Shown: positions 12,149 to 23,681, numbered from the stretch's first letter. The stretch is 64,000 nucleotides of DNA from Pseudoips prasinana (GCA_951640165.1 OX621261.1:4092001-4156000); one strand, 5' to 3'. The notes: generated by a model from the letters alone, not told the origin. Numbers and translations are program-made.

Positions 12149-12235
12149 ACTCTGTCCAGCAGGAGTTACTTTAACCCAAACAGGGTTCGAATTACGTCGT
12201 TTTTTTTATTGTTTTCTGGGACATGTTTTATACAC

Positions 12236-12706
12236 TGACATCTGACCCAATCAAAGAGCTTGTACTCTGGAAACCAGATAACTGATATATTACATATACT
12301 AATTTTCTTTTGTAAATAATAATATCTAGGGACAATGTCACACAGATCATCCTAGCCCCAAACTAAGCAAAGCTTGTACTATGGGTACCAGGCGACGATA
12401 TACATACTTATATAGATAGCTAAATACATAGAAAACATCCATGATCCAGAAAAAAATATTCGTGCCCATCACACAAATATTTGCACTTACCGGGATTCGA
12501 ACCCAGGACCACCAGCTTCGTAGGCAGGAGCACTACCAACTAGGCTACGGTGACCGTCATGTATACATTCTTATACAGATAATTACACCCATACCCAGGA
12601 CAAACAGACATGTTCATGCTCACAAATATTTGTCCTGGGTGGGAATCGAACCCACGATCTGCGGCGTGAAAGGCAATCATCTAGAAACCGCGCCAACCGA
12701 CCCGTA
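12236..12706 (-). mobile_element. tRNA-derived SINE A, split by a SINE B
   Basis: The tail half (12,236-12,315) and head half (12,558-12,706; GGGAATCGAACCCACGATCT) are separated by a full SINE B. Joining them restores the usual order TTTTGTAAATA / CATACTTATAT. Confidence 0.7.
12316..12557 (-). mobile_element. tRNA-derived SINE B nested in SINE A
   Basis: Minus strand carries A box TAGCCTAGTTGG and B box GGTTCGAATCC at expected spacing. The plus-strand left end is AATAATAATATCTAGGGACA. Confidence 0.8.
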
Positions 12707-13036
12707 ATTATTCTCAGAATAACAAGGAGTATTTATAAGACAAAGCTCTTCTAGTCGACTTGAAATTCAATTCGTTTTAAAACTAGGATATCACAGACAA
12801 ACAAACACATAAAGAAAATTTGATCCTGTTACAGTTTCCATTTTGTCTTTGAAGAAAAAAAAATATACCATAAACACTCCCGCGCAAACGTTACTTTTTT
12901 TTCACGCCCGGTTTGACGCACAGGCCACACGTTAAACAGCCAAGACCGTTACAGATCGATAGATGGTGGTTCATTGTTAGAAAGAGGGTGAACTACCCTT
13001 GATTACGTATTATAATCACGCCTGTCCCCTTAGGGG

Positions 13037-13910
13037 TAGTCAAAGTCAAAGTCAAAGTAAGTTTATTCCGTAAAAATTTTACATTTATGTGGAATCGTCA
13101 TATTTTTTTTACCCTACCGTGCAGTGCATGACGTGGCAGCTACTGAGAAACACTGCCAGAAAACTCAGTAGGAATCCTTTTTTAAAATAAAATATACTTA
13201 AGATTAATTACAATCATGTGTGTTGACTCAGAACAACTCCATCCCAAGCACTTTTATCACTTAAATAATCAGAAATTTTGTAATATGCTACACAATTTGG
13301 CTTTAATAATTCTTTTAAACTTATTCGTAGACAATTCTCTAATATCATTGGGAAGTTTGTTATAGAATCTTATACATTGCCCCATAAAAGAGTTACTTAT
13401 TTTGTGGAGACGGGTAGTATGCAGTATGAGATTATTCTTATATCTAGTATTTACATTATGTGTATCGCTCCTTTTACAGAAGGAATCGATATTTTTATGC
13501 ACATATAGTAAGTTTTCATATATATACTGAGATGGTACAGTTAGAATGTTGACCTCTTTGAATTTTTCTCTTAGAGACACTCTCGAGCCAAGATTATAGA
13601 TAGCTCTTACAGCTCTTTTTTGCAATATAAATATGGTGTCAATGTCAGCAGAGCTACCCCAGAGAAGAATTCCATAGGACATTACACTATGAAAATAACT
13701 TAAATAAACCATTCTAGCTGTGTCAACATCAGTCAGCCGTCTAATAGTTTTCACTGCATATGCTGCAGAACTTAATTTGCCGGACAGTTTTTCTATTTGT
13801 GGGCTCCATTGTAGCTTTGAGTCAATAGTGATACCCAAGAACACAGTTGATTCAACAGGGTCCAACCTATATAGACAGAGGCTATAGTACTCCACTGCAG
13901 TACCGACTTA
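13037..13910 (-). pseudogene. 5'-truncated LINE, reverse transcriptase C-terminus (208-aa frame)
   Basis: The frame 13,269-13,895 includes STVFLGITIDSKLQWSPQIE, MSYGILLWGSSADIDTIFIL and CIRFYNKLPNDIRELSTNKF, the post-catalytic part of a CR1/jockey-like reverse transcriptase. The 3' end on the plus strand is GTCAAAGTCAAAGTCAAAG (13,039-13,060), a six-base microsatellite tail. No stop interrupts the remaining frame, so the insertion is fairly young. Confidence 0.8.
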
Positions 13911-13959
13911 ATTAACCCCCGACAAAAAGACGGGTGTTTGGAGTTTGTTTCCTTTGTTT

Positions 13960-14340
13960 GTGGAATAGAATATATTTTATTTGTAAGAATATAGTACAAT
14001 AAAGGAATATACCTAGGTGTTACAATGCAAAAGTCTCATATATTCTACCATTTCTGGTGTACAAATATTATCTTATAACTAAAAAATCTATGAACAATTT
14101 AAAATTACTTATCATCTAAATACTCTTTGGAGAATAATAACATTTATTAATTAAAAATTCAAATAATTTGCGCTTAAACATATTTAAATTAAGGCTTTTC
14201 AAATAATTTGGCAATTTGTTGTAAATTCGAATAGCCATACAATAACAGTTCCTACTATACATCGAAGTACGTTGACAGGGGATCTGAAGTTTGTTGGGGA
14301 ATGGTAGTGGTAAGTGTAATCGAGATGGTTGTTAGGTTTG
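13960..14340 (-). pseudogene. LINE 3' fragment with reverse transcriptase C-terminal residues
   Basis: Reading the minus strand without requiring a Met gives SRLHLPLPFPNKLQIPCQRT, then MAIRIYNKLPNYLKSLNLNM and FKRKLFEFLINKCYYSPKSI before a stop. The IYNKLP motif is shared by the other CR1-like fragments. An AATAAAA stretch lies at the 3' end. Confidence 0.65.
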
Positions 14341-14588
14341 TTTTATTTAAATGTGTACAGATGGTTGTTAGTTATAACATTTTCTAGTAGGAGTCGAGGT
14401 ATTAGAGGTAAATCTTTACCCACGCTTGACTAGGGTAGTAAGCAGCTGAATACGTGACGTGTTACGAAGAGTGTGATCGGGCGAGGCGAGCGGAAGTTGA
14501 GAAGTACATATAGGTTAGTGAACATAGACAACGAGAGAGTTACGTTTCGTATATTACTGTAGGGGCAAGAGAGGTTCAAGCACACATT

Positions 14589-14849
14589 TTTTTTTTTTTT
14601 TTTTTATATATATGGACAATGTCACACAGATCATCCTAGCCCCAAACTAGGCAAAGCTTGTACTATGGGTACCAGGCGACGATACACATACTTATATACA
14701 TAGATAAATACTTAAATACATAGAAAACATCCATGACTCAGAAACAAATACTCGTGCTCATCACACAAATATTTGCACTTACCGGGATTCGAACCCAGGA
14801 CCACCAGCTTCGTAGGCAGGAGCACTACCAACTAGGCTACGGTGACCGT
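14589..14849 (-). mobile_element. tRNA-derived SINE B
   Basis: A poly(T) run at left (tail), then GACAATGTCACACAGATCAT and the head GGATTCGAACCCAGGACCAC. Both polymerase III boxes are intact on the minus strand. Confidence 0.8.
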
Positions 14850-15545
14850 TTTCTTTCTCTCATAGTCAGTTACGTTTGAAGTTGCAGCACGAGAGGTGCA
14901 CGTTCATTGGTAGCCTCTAAGAAAGGATTAGGATTGCTTCTTAAATTTGCCATGTTTTTTTTTTAAAGGGTCTTATTTCTCTGCCAATCAAAGAACGCAT
15001 TTCATCGATGCGACTGACGATTAGACGATATAAATGTGATTCTTTCTTTCTTTACCGCTAGACCAACTAGATAATATATCAATAACGGTTTTATCTTAAT
15101 TTCTAACGGTTCTTAAGAAACTCCTTGGTATCATTTGTTGCAGCCTAAAATCCGTCCTTTGACCTTTTAAAAAAAAAATATCTGACGTTCTATTTAATCT
15201 ATAACTTATCGCAAACAGTGACATTTGACTTTCGAGTTTATTGCGTTAGAAATATAGTTGATTTTCAAATTGCATTTTATTCGACCGTTAGCACGTGCCG
15301 TGGGGGAGTACTATTGTTATATTGAATTGATTTAAAAAAAAAATATTGTGGTAAAGTGAAATCTTGGCACGCGACAAAATGAATGCAGCTGTATCAGTGC
15401 ATTTGTGTATTTGCCAAAGGAAGATAATCTTTAGTGCAATTGTAATAGAGTCTAACATTCATTGGACGTATTCATTTATATAAGGTTTGTAACTGTTTTC
15501 TGCGCGCCGTGTGGTGACGGCGTAATATCTCTGCCCCATCACATC
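14850..15545. other. no recognised feature
   Basis: AT-rich sequence without supported ORFs or repeat matches, except a worn repeat E fragment near 15,510. Confidence 0.45.
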
Positions 15546-15547
15546 CT

Positions 15548-15669
15548 TGGACGTTATTCACACACGGCCATCTGATCCCAAACTAAGCAGAGCTTGGACT
15601 ATGGAAACCAGATAACTGATATACTACATATACTACTTTTCTTTTGTAAGTACATACTTATATAAATAA
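15548..15669 (-). mobile_element. tRNA-derived SINE A, 3' half
   Basis: CACACGGCCATCTGATCCCA, then AAACCAGATAACTGATATAC. Cut by the Helitron that starts at 15,670. Confidence 0.7.
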
Positions 15670-15847
15670 CTAGCTGTGCCCCGCGGTTGTACCCGCGTTA
15701 AACTTTAGAAATGATAGCCTATGTGTAAATCCAGGGTGTCAGCTAACTCCATACCAAATTTTATTAAAAACGCTCCAGCCGTTTAGACTTGAAGAAGTAA
15801 CAATCATAGACACTCACACACTTTCGCCCTTATAATATTAGTTGTGA
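15670..15847 (-). mobile_element. non-autonomous Helitron, complete
   Basis: CTAGCTGTGCCCCGCGGTTG to CCCTTATAATATTAGTTGTGA. It cuts a SINE A. Confidence 0.8.
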
Positions 15848-15867
15848 TATGTTATCATATTAGTTTG

Positions 15868-16010
15868 ACGGGCCTGTTGGCAAATGCTTGCTTTTCACAG
15901 CGGAAGTCGTGGGTTCGATTCCCACCCAGGACAGATGTTTGTGTGCATGAACATATCTGTTTATCCTGTGTCTATATGTAGTATATCAGTTATCTGGTTT
16001 CTATAGTAAT
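15868..16010 (+). mobile_element. tRNA-derived SINE A, 5' half
   Basis: TGACGGGCCTGTTGGCAAAT, GTGGGTTCGATTCCCACCCA and the body to TCAGTTATCTGGTTTCTATA. Confidence 0.75.
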
Positions 16011-16286
16011 TGTAGTAAAAGTAGCTAAATATCATTGCTATTATAATATATATTTTATAAAGTTTTAACAATCTGTGTACATATCTTTGTAACTAGAAAT
16101 ATTATTAAAATGCTATATAATTAAAATTTAATAATTTAGAAGGTATTATCAAAAATGATATGATCATTTGTCATCAGTGAACATATCAGTCGGCCATGTT
16201 TCTAGAAAAACAAAACCGATAGATAACAAATAATCCTCCGGAAGGGTGTTAGCAAGGGAAGCCTAAATTTGATCTGCCAGCGTGTA

Positions 16287-16357
16287 TCGTTCGTAGCTTA
16301 ACGCAGAGCGCCTACCCCGGATTGGTAGATGGTGCAGGTTCGAGACCCGCCGGACGA
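16287..16357 (+). tRNA. tRNA-like sequence, probably a pseudogene or SINE head
   Basis: A cloverleaf can be drawn: acceptor TCGTTCG with CGGACGA (7 pairs, one G-T), D stem GCTT/GAGC, anticodon stem CTACC/GGTAG with loop CCGGATT, and T arm GCAGG-TTCGAGA-CCCGC with one mismatch. Position 33 is C rather than T, the D loop is one base short and position 37 is not a purine. I therefore doubt a functional gene. No terminator-like T run follows closely. Confidence 0.4.
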
Positions 16358-16494
16358 TTAAATTTATGATTTCCCATTTTTGAGATTAGAAATATTATGT
16401 TTACTAAACTATATTACTACAAACATGTTCTGACTATTTACAAGCGCTTTTTTAAAGTCTACGTGAATAAAAAACCTTTTTTATTTTTTTTATT

Positions 16495-16562
16495 AATTTA
16501 TAGTACAAGCTCTGCTTAGTTTGGGATCAGGTGGCCGTGTGTGAATAATGTCCCAGGATATT
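16495..16562 (+). mobile_element. SINE A 3' fragment
   Basis: TAGTACAAGCTCTGCTTAGT to TGTCCCAGGATATTATTA only. Confidence 0.65.
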
Positions 16563-16570
16563 ATTACCTA

Positions 16571-16883
16571 CTAGCTGTGCCCCGCGGCTTTACCCGCGTT
16601 AAACTTTATAAATTATCACAGCTCCTCCCTCGTAGGTAATAGCGAAATATATGTACCCTATATGTTGACCCGACCTCTTAGTAATATTCATGCCAAATCT
16701 GAAGTAAATCCATGCAGTACTTTTTGAGTTTAGCCCGGAAATACATACAGACAAACAGACAAAAATTCTAAAAACTATATTTTTGACTTCGATGTTGATT
16801 GTAGATCACGCCCCAAGTATCCTTTTAAAAAAAATATTCAATGTACAGTTTAGACTTTCCTAGGATATTATTATATGTATAGA
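16571..16883 (-). mobile_element. non-autonomous Helitron, complete
   Basis: CTAGCTGTGCCCCGCGGCTT to ATTATTATATGTATAGA. 313 bp. Confidence 0.85.
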
Positions 16884-16884
16884 T

Positions 16885-17315
16885 TTGTAAGTAAGATTCA
16901 TGCATGTTTCTCAAAACAGTTATTAATAACACTGCATTGCTCAAAGTCATCTCTAACGCGAAGGAATCCATGCAACTTTGTCGCAACGTATTTTTTTTGT
17001 CGGAAACCGTTATTCTAAATATACTCAAGGTCGCAGGATATCAGTGTGGTATCCTGTTTTGACAATGTTGCGGGCGGTTTGGTGTTTCCTTACCGGTAAG
17101 GAAACATTCAATCTAGTTTATCGACATACCGTCCCCTATGCGTAGAATCCGTATTATATATTTGTGTGCATGTTATGGATATATATTGTGGAACAAAGTA
17201 ATATTACTAAATTCAAATCGCTGTTGATAGAACTGTTAGTGAATAAAACTTACTACAGCATGAATGAATATCTTCAGGACAAAACTATATGACTCCGATT
17301 TGTGCATTGATCCAT
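16885..17315. other. no recognised feature
   Basis: It contains a short local inverted repeat (GTTTCCTTACCGGTAAGGAAAC, 17,086-17,107), otherwise nothing I can name. Confidence 0.4.
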
Positions 17316-17319
17316 TTAA

Positions 17320-17595
17320 GAGGCCTATTACAGTCCACTAGCGCCGCCAATCGAAAAAATGTCATAACTCGTAAATAGAATCAAAAATAAAAAATATGTT
17401 CTATTATTACTGTGGAAAAGGCAATAACGTAATTGTATAACACCTTACCAACACTTGAAATATAGCTGTTTCGCTAAATCGTACATTTAAAACATAAACG
17501 GCCGTTTTTGTTACAAATGCACGATTTAGCTAAACAGCTATATTTCAATATGACATTTTTTCGATTGGCGGCGCTAGTGGACTGTAATAGGCCCC
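17320..17595. mobile_element. TTAA-type foldback MITE, copy 1 (internally deleted)
   Basis: Flanked by TTAA (17,316-17,319 and 17,596-17,599). Ends GAGGCCTATTACAGTCCACT and complement; the interior is palindromic around AAACGGCCGTTT. It lacks about 90 bp of the right arm compared with the copies near 51 and 53.4 kb. TTAA target sites point to piggyBac-like or Kolobok-type mobilisation. Confidence 0.85.
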
Positions 17596-17639
17596 TTAAT
17601 TGGTAATTTTGTTTTTTTATTTATTATAAATTTATTATT

Positions 17640-17890
17640 AAATTACTTTTTATTAAATTATTGTGATGTTATATAAATGTAAGACTATCGATACATGTAA
17701 AAAGTGTAACATTTACGTATATAATGTTTTTAATTGTAATTTTCTGAATAATAATGACATTGTAACATTAATAATTGCATGCTCTAACCGGCTGGACATA
17801 GCGACCTCAACATCACTAACACCATTGAATGTGCAATGTACCTACCTATGTTCGCAATAAAGAATGTTTGATTTGATTTGAATTGATTAA
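17640..17890 (+). repeat. LINE 3' end fragment
   Basis: Ends CAATAAAGAATGTTTGATTT with a (TTTGA)n tail, a CR1/jockey-like terminus. No coding residues are recognised in what remains. A similar tail (AATAAATTTCATTATTTCAT) is at 23,035. Confidence 0.5.
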
Positions 17891-18163
17891 TTCGGATATA
17901 TAAGCTATATTAAAAAGTTTCCTCCAAAATCGTTCCGTAGAGTTGGCCTAAAACGGTAACAAATTTACATCCATACATCTGTACTCACAAACTTTCGCAT
18001 TTATAATATAAGTAGGATGTGTACCTCTAGCGGTTTTGGCAGTGCACGCCGGAATAGCTCGCAGATGGTAAATTTTTTCCTACTTACTTGACACTTATCG
18101 TCATATTTTGGACAATTCACACAATATCTTTATAAATTGTAGCCTATGTGTTATTGTGATGTA

Positions 18164-18348
18164 TCACACTAATATTATAAAGGCGAAAGTTTGTGAGTGA
18201 GTGAGTACCTATGTTTGTTACTTCTTCGCGTCTAAACGGCTGGTGTGATATTAATAAAATTTGGTATGGAGTTAGCTGACACCCTGGATTAACACATAGG
18301 CTATAAATTATAAACTTTAATGCGGATAAAACCGCGGGGCACAGCTAG
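18164..18348 (+). mobile_element. non-autonomous Helitron, complete
   Basis: TCACACTAATATTATAAAGG to CCGCGGGGCACAGCTAG, between A and T. Fragments of relatives flank it (18,123-18,160 and 18,449-18,513). Confidence 0.85.
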
Positions 18349-18374
18349 TATTTAAGTATCTATTATTAGAAATA

Positions 18375-18443
18375 TACACCCGGCCATCTGATACCAAACT
18401 AAGCAGAGCTTGTACTATGGAAACCAGATAACTGATATACTTA
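18375..18443 (-). mobile_element. SINE A 3' fragment
   Basis: ACACCCGGCCATCTGATACC to AACCAGATAACTGATATACT only. Confidence 0.65.
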
Positions 18444-18514
18444 CTACTGATTAACACATAGGATATAATTTCTAAACTTTAACGCGGGTAACACCGCGGG
18501 GCACTGTTAGTAAA

Positions 18515-19070
18515 TAATAATATGTAAATAGATACCTATAAGGATATTTTTTACGATAGATCCGTTAGATGTTATTAAGTACCAAACACATAAACCTTTA
18601 TGTACCTATATAATATTATTATGATTATTATATGTAATAACTAATTTAAAAAACTAAAAACCTGTTCCTAAATCAATACTCTATCAGTAACGACTATTTC
18701 CAACCGTTGTCAAGAAACAGCCGTTATATTTACGCCACTACGTTCCATTTTCAAAATATGAAGGGGGAATGTGTATTTAAATCAGTGTTCGTTCGGTGTT
18801 TTGTATGTACTTTTGGTGCATAATGCATAGAGGGATGGAGCTCGTTTTTTTTTCTTAACCGTTTTTTTTTCAAGGGAAGTGTGACACTTGTCTGTCTTTA
18901 ATGAGCCTTTTGAGTTTTTTTGTGTTCTCTTGTGTGCTAGAGAAGTTTGAGAAAGTTCGTTATTTGAGTTGTCTTGTTTCGTTTTTATTTATTTGTCTAC
19001 TTTGTTCATTGACGAGTTGGAAGTTTCTTCTCTCTCGCTTCAGTTATGTGTGCTATTCTAGTAAATAGAT
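18515..19070. other. no recognised feature
   Basis: AT-rich, T-run containing sequence between a Helitron fragment and a SINE C. No coding evidence. Confidence 0.4.
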
Positions 19071-19075
19071 ATTCT

Positions 19076-19180
19076 GCCTCGTTGGTCTAGGAGTAGCGTG
19101 TTCAACCGCAGATAATGAAGTCCGGGGTTCAAATCCCGGGTCGGTCAAAACAGTGATTTTGTGGTTTTTACCGTATTTAA
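19076..19180 (+). mobile_element. tRNA-derived SINE C
   Basis: GCCTCGTTGGTCTAGGAGTA and GGTTCAAATCCCGGGTCGGT, the clearest tRNA-like head of this family. Confidence 0.75.
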
Positions 19181-19377
19181 GTATTATTATTATTTTGTAA
19201 TAGTAATGATATTTAGCTAGCTTGTAATTAAACCTATATATGATTCTTTTACAATAACTTAACTGTCAAAGAGAACATGTATAGGTTTAAGTAATTATCG
19301 AAATTTATAGTCTTTGCTATTTTTTACTACATATAGTTTGAATGGTTCTGTCTATATTAAAGTACGAGTGCGATGCG

Positions 19378-19640
19378 CTCACAGCTAGATGCTCTCACCA
19401 GTCCGTAAGTGATTGGCGAGGTCAAGCAACTAGGCTCGCGGTCAGTCCATAGATGGGTGACCGCCAAAGTGGTTTAATTTCTGAGTGTCTACGTGTTTCG
19501 GACGGCACGTTAAGTTGTCGGTCCCAGTTGTGGAAAGTAGGTACTGGTCGTTAAGCCATATCAGAGGACTACTGGGCGGCTTGAACAACCCTGACACTAG
19601 GGTAACCACTGCCCATACGATAAGTAAGTACGAGTGCAAT
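19378..19640 (+). mobile_element. 5S rRNA-derived SINE, copy 1
   Basis: The head GAGGTCAAGCAACTAGGCTC, then GCGGTCAGTCCATAGATGGG and TGACCGCC, follows the internal promoter half of animal 5S rRNA (AAGTTAAGCAAC...GGTCAGTACTTGGATGGGTGACCGCC) with few changes. The body carries GGCACGTTAAG, CGTTAAGCCATATCAGAGG and GGGCGGCTTGAACAACCCTG. This is the best-preserved of four copies. Confidence 0.75.
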
Positions 19641-20149
19641 ATTATTATTGAAGTGCGGAGACGTTCGGAAATTAAAACTTCTTTGGCGGTCACAAATCTA
19701 TGGCAGTCCATAGACCCGCGAGTTGCGCGAGTCAAGTTGATATCAAAAAATTTAGGGTTATGCAATTCAGATGAAAAAAATAAAAATATTTTAACCGTCT
19801 ACACCCGGAACGTAATTCGTAACAATAGAATTAAAATCATCTGCCCCCAATATTAATTTGAGGCGTGCGAATCTTTCTCCACTCATCACTTCCCATGAAC
19901 GCTAATAAATAACACTGCTATTTTCACACTAATAAATAACAGCCGCTATTTTTTTTTACGCTTAAGGTCGTGACCTCGTTCCTTACCGTTATGACTGCAA
20001 AAAATGCAACTATTGTTGTAAAGATAGCAGGAACGGTTGGGCCCCTTCTTGAATGCAGCAAGATTTTTGGGTCCCCTTGCAAGTCGACTTGAATGTCACT
20101 GATTGACAGTTGTTTCAACTTGCGAATTGTATCTTTATTTAAACCTGAA

Positions 20150-20345
20150 TTACGAGCCTGTTGGCGTGGTTGGCAAATGCTCGCTTTTCGTGGGTTCAAT
20201 TCCCACCCAGGATAGATATTTCTGTGCATGAACATGCCTGTTTGTCCAGAGTTTGTGTGTAATTATCTATATAAGTATGTATTTACTGAAGAAAAGTAGT
20301 ATATATGTAGTATCAGTTATCGATCTGGTTTCCATAGTATCAGAA
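20150..20345 (+). mobile_element. tRNA-derived SINE A
   Basis: GAGCCTGTTGGCGTGGTTGG, GGTTCAATTCCCACCCAGGA and the body to CTGGTTTCCATAGTA. Confidence 0.75.
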
Positions 20346-20350
20346 GACCG

Positions 20351-20628
20351 TTGAATATTTTTTTAAAGGATAGGTACTTGGGGCGCGCTACATTCGATAT
20401 CGAAGTCAAAAATATAGTTTTTGGATTTTTTGTCTGTTTATCTGTATGTAGGTACGTCCGGGCTAATCTCAAAAAGTACTGCATGGATTTACTTCAAATT
20501 TTGCATGAATTACTGAGAGGTCGGGTCAACGTATGGACTATCATATATTATCACGCTATCACCTACTGGGGGAGGAGCTGCGATAAGTTATACAATTTAA
20601 TGCGGGTAAAACCGCGGGGCAAAGCTAG
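20351..20628 (+). mobile_element. Helitron, 5' truncated
   Basis: TTTTTAAAGGATAGGTACTT to ACCGCGGGGCAAAGCTAG. The long open frame over it is incidental. Confidence 0.75.
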
Positions 20629-21067
20629 TTATTGTAAAACTGAGAGTATTATATCTATACTAGATCATTTTTTATGCAAAGTTACGCGAGATGCTATTTT
20701 GGTCCATGATCTTATATTATTCTTTGAATTCAAGTTACATGGAGACAGACCTTGGGCTTAGTGGCTAACGTCCAAAATGTTCGTGTGGGTGGCCCCATTC
20801 GAGTTATCGCCTATAACCATGTATGTATAATATTACCACAGATTAATTATACATAGGTATTAATTTCGGCGTCCCAAACCGTTTCATATGCAATGTATTA
20901 AAATGCTTCTTTTATTATTTCTCGTTTTATTGACTTATAAGGATTAAAAAAACAATGTTTTCTTTTTACGACGATTGGCTCGTGGGTCGTGGGGTCGATT
21001 CCCACCCAAGACAAATATTTGTGTGCATGGTCATATGTTTGTCCTGAGTCTGGGTGTAATCATATAT

Positions 21068-21202
21068 CATCATCATCATATCAGCCGAAAGACGTCCACT
21101 GCTGGACAAAGGCCTCCCCCAAAGATCTCCACAATTGCCGGTCTTGCGCTATCCGCATCCAGCGATTTCCAGCGACCCGCACAAGATCATCGGTCCATCT
21201 TG
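21068..21202 (-). pseudogene. RTE-like LINE 3' fragment inside a SINE
   Basis: Begins CATCATCATATCAGCC and continues GACGTCCACTGCTGGACAAA. Flanked by 10-bp copies of AATCATATAT (21,058-21,067 and 21,203-21,212). 135 bp, strongly 5' truncated. Confidence 0.8.
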
Positions 21203-21279
21203 AATCATATATATATTAATATGTATTTACAAATAAAAAGTAGTATATGTATTATATCAGTCATCTGAATTCCAAAGTA

Positions 21280-21414
21280 AAGACGCCAGCACATATAGCT
21301 ACCTTAATCTGTCAAATTTCTTTTAAAGATTTTCAACTTTTTCACAAAAGCATAAGGTTCACTTTCTATTGGGGAAATTTGACAGATTGGGGTAGCTTGA
21401 TGTCCTGGCGTCTG
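21280..21414. mobile_element. TA-type MITE inside SINE A
   Basis: AAGACGCCAGCACAT to TCCTGGCGTCTG, flanked by TA on both sides. The SINE sequence AGTACAAG is the restored target. Confidence 0.8.
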
Positions 21415-21480
21415 TACAAGCTCTGCTTAGTTTGGGATCAGATGGCGGTGGGTGAATAATGTCCCAGAATATTATGATTG

Positions 21481-23055
21481 ATTAAAAAAAATTGTATGGA
21501 CTAAGAAATAAACTCACCGCTCAATAGGGTTTGTAGAGAGATGAACTCTTTCATGAAATCTGTACCGGATGCCGACATACACCGTGATTCCTTAAATTGT
21601 TTCAAGTCCAAAATCTTGAAGTCACTCAAAACTACTGTTAACTCGTCGTAGGTATTTCATTGTTCTATAGCCTAAATAATCTCAAGTGCCGATTATTCGT
21701 CTAGATTTGGAGAATGTTGTTTAACCCGTAATTGGCTAGTGTGTAAGTCTAATTTGTTAAAAAAATATTCATAAGATATATATTGTATGCACAAGCTGTG
21801 GGTAAACCTGATGTTAATAAAAAAGAAAAGAAATAAATGATTAATTTTTATTATTAGAAAAAGTTTTTTTTAACTATTGATATCTGTACCCTGACAAGCA
21901 CGGGTACCCCACTAACTGCCATGGTGACTTTCAACAGCTGCATAATAAGTTATGCTGTGATTTTATTTTGTATATCGGCATCGACTCTTTGTTTTTGTTC
22001 CAATCAAAGTGTAACAGTTTTCCGTTAGATAAGAACTTATGTTTATTTAATTAATACATAAATATTATTTATCGTTCATTTTGATATTTTTCTTATCTTG
22101 CTCCGGATGTATTGCTAATATTATGCAGTTGATATAACGTCCGTTTAATTAAACTATTTTGTTTTGTATCTCACAACAAAGTCTCTCGGGTAGGGGGACA
22201 TATTATAGAGCACAAGTGTGTGCGCTACGACTGGTAAGAGGCCAGGTACAGGACCGATGGTTTATACTGAGGATTTTTCTTAACAGAAAAATCTCAATAT
22301 CACTACTTGCCGCGATATCTCTAATTCGCGAAATAACAGAGCGAGACTTGCACAAAACTGACGTACTAATACTAATGTAAGTATACTATAATATGATAAA
22401 ATATGTCCCTTGAAGATGGAAAGCATGACCGAATTTCGACCAATATGTCATAATTATACTATTGCTTTAAAAACATGTTCATGATGCAACATCTTTCGTC
22501 CAAATGACGGTTAAAACTAGGCTATTAGTTAAATAAACTAAAAACAAAGACTTCAGCAGACTGGGCGAGGGGTTAGAAGCCATGTGCCCTCTAATTAGTG
22601 ACCTCATTCAACCGTTACCAGTCTCGCTGGGCTCTGACGTCATCACTACAGTGGATGCCGTTTATAATGGTATCGAAATATAACTTTATCGCGAAATACT
22701 GACTGTGCCTTTGGATATAAGAAAATTAATGTATCAACATCATATCATATCAACAACTCTTGAAAGTTTCATCGAAGATCTTTTTGTATAATAATAATAT
22801 CTATGTTGTTTTCAATTCTTTAATTTGATATACTATTGCTAAATGTAACAATAATAGCTTAGTAACTGGCTATTTATTATTTATATAAGAATATTAAAAA
22901 TTCATGTGACGAAACAGACCGCACGGACGGACTAATTTAAAATATGTTGTTACTTTAATTACTGTTTTTAAACTGTGTTTATGTAATACATTGTGAGCTT
23001 GACAAGTACAAGTGTATGTAAATACCCAAGTGCTGAATAAATTTCATTATTTCAT
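21481..23055. other. no recognised feature
   Basis: No supported ORF. The 73-codon frame at 22,159-22,380 covers a piece of SINE C body (TATAGAGCACAAGTGTGTGC). The rest is AT-rich and unassigned. Confidence 0.4.
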
Positions 23056-23060
23056 TATCC

Positions 23061-23298
23061 TGGGACATAATTTACACACGGCCATCTGATGCCAAACTAA
23101 GCAGAACTTGTACTATGGAAACCAGATAACTGATATACTACATATACTACTTTACTTTTGTAAATACATACGTATTTAGATAAATTACACCCAGACTCAG
23201 GACAAACAGACATGTTCATGCACACAAATATCTGTCCTGGCTGGGGATCAACCTACGACCTCCGGCGTGAAAAGCAAGTATTTGCCAACCACGCCCAT
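23061..23298 (-). mobile_element. tRNA-derived SINE A, full length
   Basis: CACACGGCCATCTGATGCCA through CAGACTCAGGACAAACAGAC to the head CGGCGTGAAAAGCAAG. Confidence 0.8.
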
Positions 23299-23358
23299 TA
23301 TTATTATCTAGTAGTCATTCTTGTAAATTTATTTAGTATCTCATGTGATTATATTTTA

Positions 23359-23681
23359 CTAGCTGTGCCCCGCGGTTTTACCCGCGTTAAACTTTATAAA
23401 TTATCACAACTCCTTCCCCGTAAATGATAGCGTGATAATATATGTAGCCTATATGTTGACCCGACCTCTTAGTAATGTTCATGCAAAATTTTAAGTAAAT
23501 CCATATAGTACTTTTTGAGTTTAGCACGGACATACATACAGACAAACAGATAAACAGACAAAAAAACTAAAAACTATATTTTTGGTTTCGATGTCGATTG
23601 TAGATCACGCCCTAAGTATCCTTTTAAGAAAATATTCAATGTACAGTTTTGACTTTCCTACGATTTTATTATATGTATAGA
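23359..23681 (-). mobile_element. non-autonomous Helitron, complete
   Basis: CTAGCTGTGCCCCGCGGTTT to TTATTATATGTATAGA. 323 bp with an expanded CAGA/AACAGA stretch. Confidence 0.85.

Larger units (their letters stand above)
20971..21480 (+). mobile_element. tRNA-derived SINE A with two nested insertions
   Basis: Three SINE pieces (20,971-21,067; 21,213-21,279; 21,417-21,480) are separated by an RTE-like fragment and by a TA-type MITE. Joined they give a normal SINE A from GTCGATTCCCACCCA to TGTCCCAGAATATTATG. Confidence 0.8.

Noticed and set aside
19395..19470. Functional 5S rRNA gene
   Set aside because: Only the promoter half is similar, and four copies share an unrelated downstream body, as for a SINE.
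19442..19856. Overlapping ORFs of 107 and 123 codons on both strands
   Set aside because: They are readings of the 5S-derived SINE body.
20351..20761. 136-codon open frame as a gene
   Set aside because: The first two-thirds lie within a Helitron and the frame has no protein character.
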